The translations under genes and the position numbers were made by a program. Under the pieces are notes generated by a model. That model was not told the DNA's origin. It saw only the letters and a program-made list of their open reading frames with translations, and made no database searches. A DNA stretch of 64,000 bases from Candidatus Atribacteria bacterium (lineage in GTDB: Bacteria; Atribacterota; Phoenicimicrobiia; Phoenicimicrobiales; Phoenicimicrobiaceae), in assembly GCA_003513845.1 (NCBI GenBank), contig DOTB01000019.1, positions 42,134 to 106,133 of the forward strand, given 5' to 3'. This document shows positions 62,810 to 64,000 of this stretch, in pieces; position 1 is the first letter of the stretch, and the number at the start of each line of letters is the position of its first letter.

Positions 62810-63943
62810 TTATTGAACAGGTTCGGCTTCCATTCTTACTCTTAGAGGACCGACACTCCAGGTATCATAGACTGAAATCACTGAGACTTTCATTGCGGTG
62901 TTTGATTCTTCAATAGTTTTAACTATATCATATAGATTAACTGCTGAAATGGTTCCTACAAAGCTGGTTTTAGGATCAGGAATAATCCCCTTCTCTACTG
63001 CTAAAATATTTACTTTTCTTAAAAGAGTTAAGAGTTCTTTTTCCACTTCATCGGAGACTTTAGAACTTTCAATTTCCTCTGAAATAATCACTTCACCTAC
63101 TTGAAATATTAATTTATTTTCTATAAGGGAAAAATGGGCTACTATTGGTTCACCTTTTATTACATTTATAGAAGATAAAAGTCTTACTACCCACTCTTTA
63201 CTAATATCACTATTATGTATCTTCACTGTCATATCTTCAAATTCCTTTTGAGAAATAATAAATACCTGATTGGTTCGTTCATCTTTTTTGGCTCCCATAG
63301 CTAATACCTTATCGGAAGCTTCATTCAAAAATCTGATTAACTCTTCTCTTATCTCCTCAATAGTCTTTCCACCTTGAACAACAGTTAGAGCAATCTGCTC
63401 ATCGGAACCAAAAATAACCTCACCTTCTCGAATCCAGCTTATTCCTGAATATAAGGCTTTTATAGTAGCACTTAATTCTTCAACTTCTTCAGTCAATCTT
63501 TCTTTTTCTTTAATTAATTCTTGTCGAATTGATAGCAACTCTTCTAACTGAACTGTTTTTTCTTTTATATCTTCAGATAATTTCTGGTATTTTTCTTCAA
63601 TTTCTTGTAATTGAGAAGACTTCTGCTGTAAGTCTTCTTTCATAGAGGATAGTTGTATATTTCTTATTTCTACTTCTCGGGATAGATAAGAAAGTTTTTC
63701 CTTTAATTCTTCCATTCCAAATAGAGCAGTTCTGACATCATTTGAAGAGATAGTAAGTACTGCTATTGTAATAACAGCAATTAAGATACCAGTAACTATA
63801 GTAATAAATACTGCAGTATAGTGGGGACGCAAGCCAAAAATAGATACTCTCTTTTTGCCTACCCTTAAACCCATCCAATCCCCAACAAAAGCAATTAATC
63901 CGCTTATTATAATAAGAGTAGACATTAAAATAAAACTGTACAT
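62810..63943 (-). CDS. DUF3084 membrane coiled-coil protein
   Basis: 377 residues from ATG 63943 (GGAG ten bases upstream; the TTG at 63958 lies in an octamer array). Two membrane segments (about 3-20 and 45-65) around GDWMGLRVGKKRVSIFGLRP, the DUF3084 N-terminal signature; a coiled coil about 80-160 (LQEIEEKYQKLSEDIKEKTV); then a globular DUF3084 domain (LTVVQGGKTIEEIREELIRF, VIISEEIESSKVSDEVEKEL). Known mainly from cyanobacteria, Synergistota and Atribacterota; function unknown, envelope role presumed. Confidence 0.9.
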   Translation of the reverse strand: MYSFILMSTLIIISGLIAFVGDWMGLRVGKKRVSIFGLRPHYTAVFITIVTGILIAVITIAVLTISSNDVRTALFGMEELKEKLSYLSREVEIRNIQLSSMKEDLQQKSSQLQEIEEKYQKLSEDIKEKTVQLEELLSIRQELIKEKERLTEEVEELSATIKALYSGISWIREGEVIFGSDEQIALTVVQGGKTIEEIREELIRFLNEASDKVLAMGAKKDERTNQVFIISQKEFEDMTVKIHNSDISKEWVVRLLSSINVIKGEPIVAHFSLIENKLIFQVGEVIISEEIESSKVSDEVEKELLTLLRKVNILAVEKGIIPDPKTSFVGTISAVNLYDIVKTIEESNTAMKVSVISVYDTWSVGPLRVRMEAEPVQ

Positions 63944-63952
63944 GTATAAATT

Positions 63953-63985
63953 CTCCAATTTACCGATTGACCAATTGACCGATTA
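63953..63985. repeat. CCRATTNN octamer array at right edge
   Basis: CCAATTTA, CCGATTGA, CCAATTGA, CCGATTAA; four clean 8-bp units directly upstream of the DUF3084 start codon. Confidence 0.8.
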
Positions 63986-64000
63986 AAGATAAGAAATGCA

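Overview
The window is AT-rich DNA from a diderm bacterium. The evidence for an outer membrane is direct: LptA-, LptC-, LptD- and LptF/G-like genes (47.4-53.8 kb), a porin-like protein with an N-terminal SLH domain (60.3-61.9 kb), Wzx/Wzy/Wzz-type glycan genes and many lipoproteins. SLH porin, DUF3084 protein, low GC and dense REP-like palindromes together suggest Atribacterota (OP9/JS1) or a related deep-branching anaerobe. That placement is inference; no rRNA or tRNA gene was found.

1-18.7 kb: one long leftward surface-polysaccharide operon. It starts with ugd and UDP-glucuronate decarboxylase (UDP-xylose branch), then a Wzx flippase, an FkbM methyltransferase, glycosyltransferases and methyltransferases, GDP-mannose dehydratase plus GDP-fucose synthase (GDP-L-fucose branch), a Wzy/ligase-like membrane protein, two more glycosyltransferases, and a terminal trio of nucleotidyltransferase, thymidylate-kinase-like and APH-kinase-like genes (the last runs off the left edge). 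The middle (8.5-14.3 kb) is damaged: a nonsense codon in a second gmd, single-base frameshifts in homopolymers of a methyltransferase and a glycosyltransferase, and an epimerase stub.

18.7-29.2 kb: an accessory island of toxin-antitoxin-type modules (DUF433/DUF5615, RelE-like, HepT/MntA, HicAB, MazF/RHH, HEPN/MNT), an AAA/DUF4143 ATPase, a MarR-EPS-like regulator and four-helix-bundle (S23/IVP) genes, whole and broken. Octamer repeat arrays and duplicated segments lie between them.

29.4-47.3 kb: TauE-like permease, phosphohexomutase, two secreted CxxC thioredoxin/Omp28-like proteins, VapBC-like pair, Wzz, a Wzy/ligase-TPR fusion, several lipoproteins, an ECF sigma factor and a zinc-finger anti-sigma with a glycogen-binding-like domain, and TPR envelope proteins. 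47.4-53.8 kb: the Lpt locus, with a HEPN/MNT pair wedged between lptC and lptA. 53.8-58.5 kb: two clan-CD peptidase lipoproteins (clostripain and caspase type) and two small lipoproteins. 58.9-64 kb: an envelope protein, the SLH porin and a DUF3084 protein.

The most unusual feature is the intergenic DNA: several families of degenerate 7-8 bp tandem repeats, often a forward array and a reverse array bracketing one intergenic spacer, plus REP-like palindromes whose arms co-vary. Some of these elements have become parts of genes (lptD signal region, phosphohexomutase C-terminus, truncated S23 genes).
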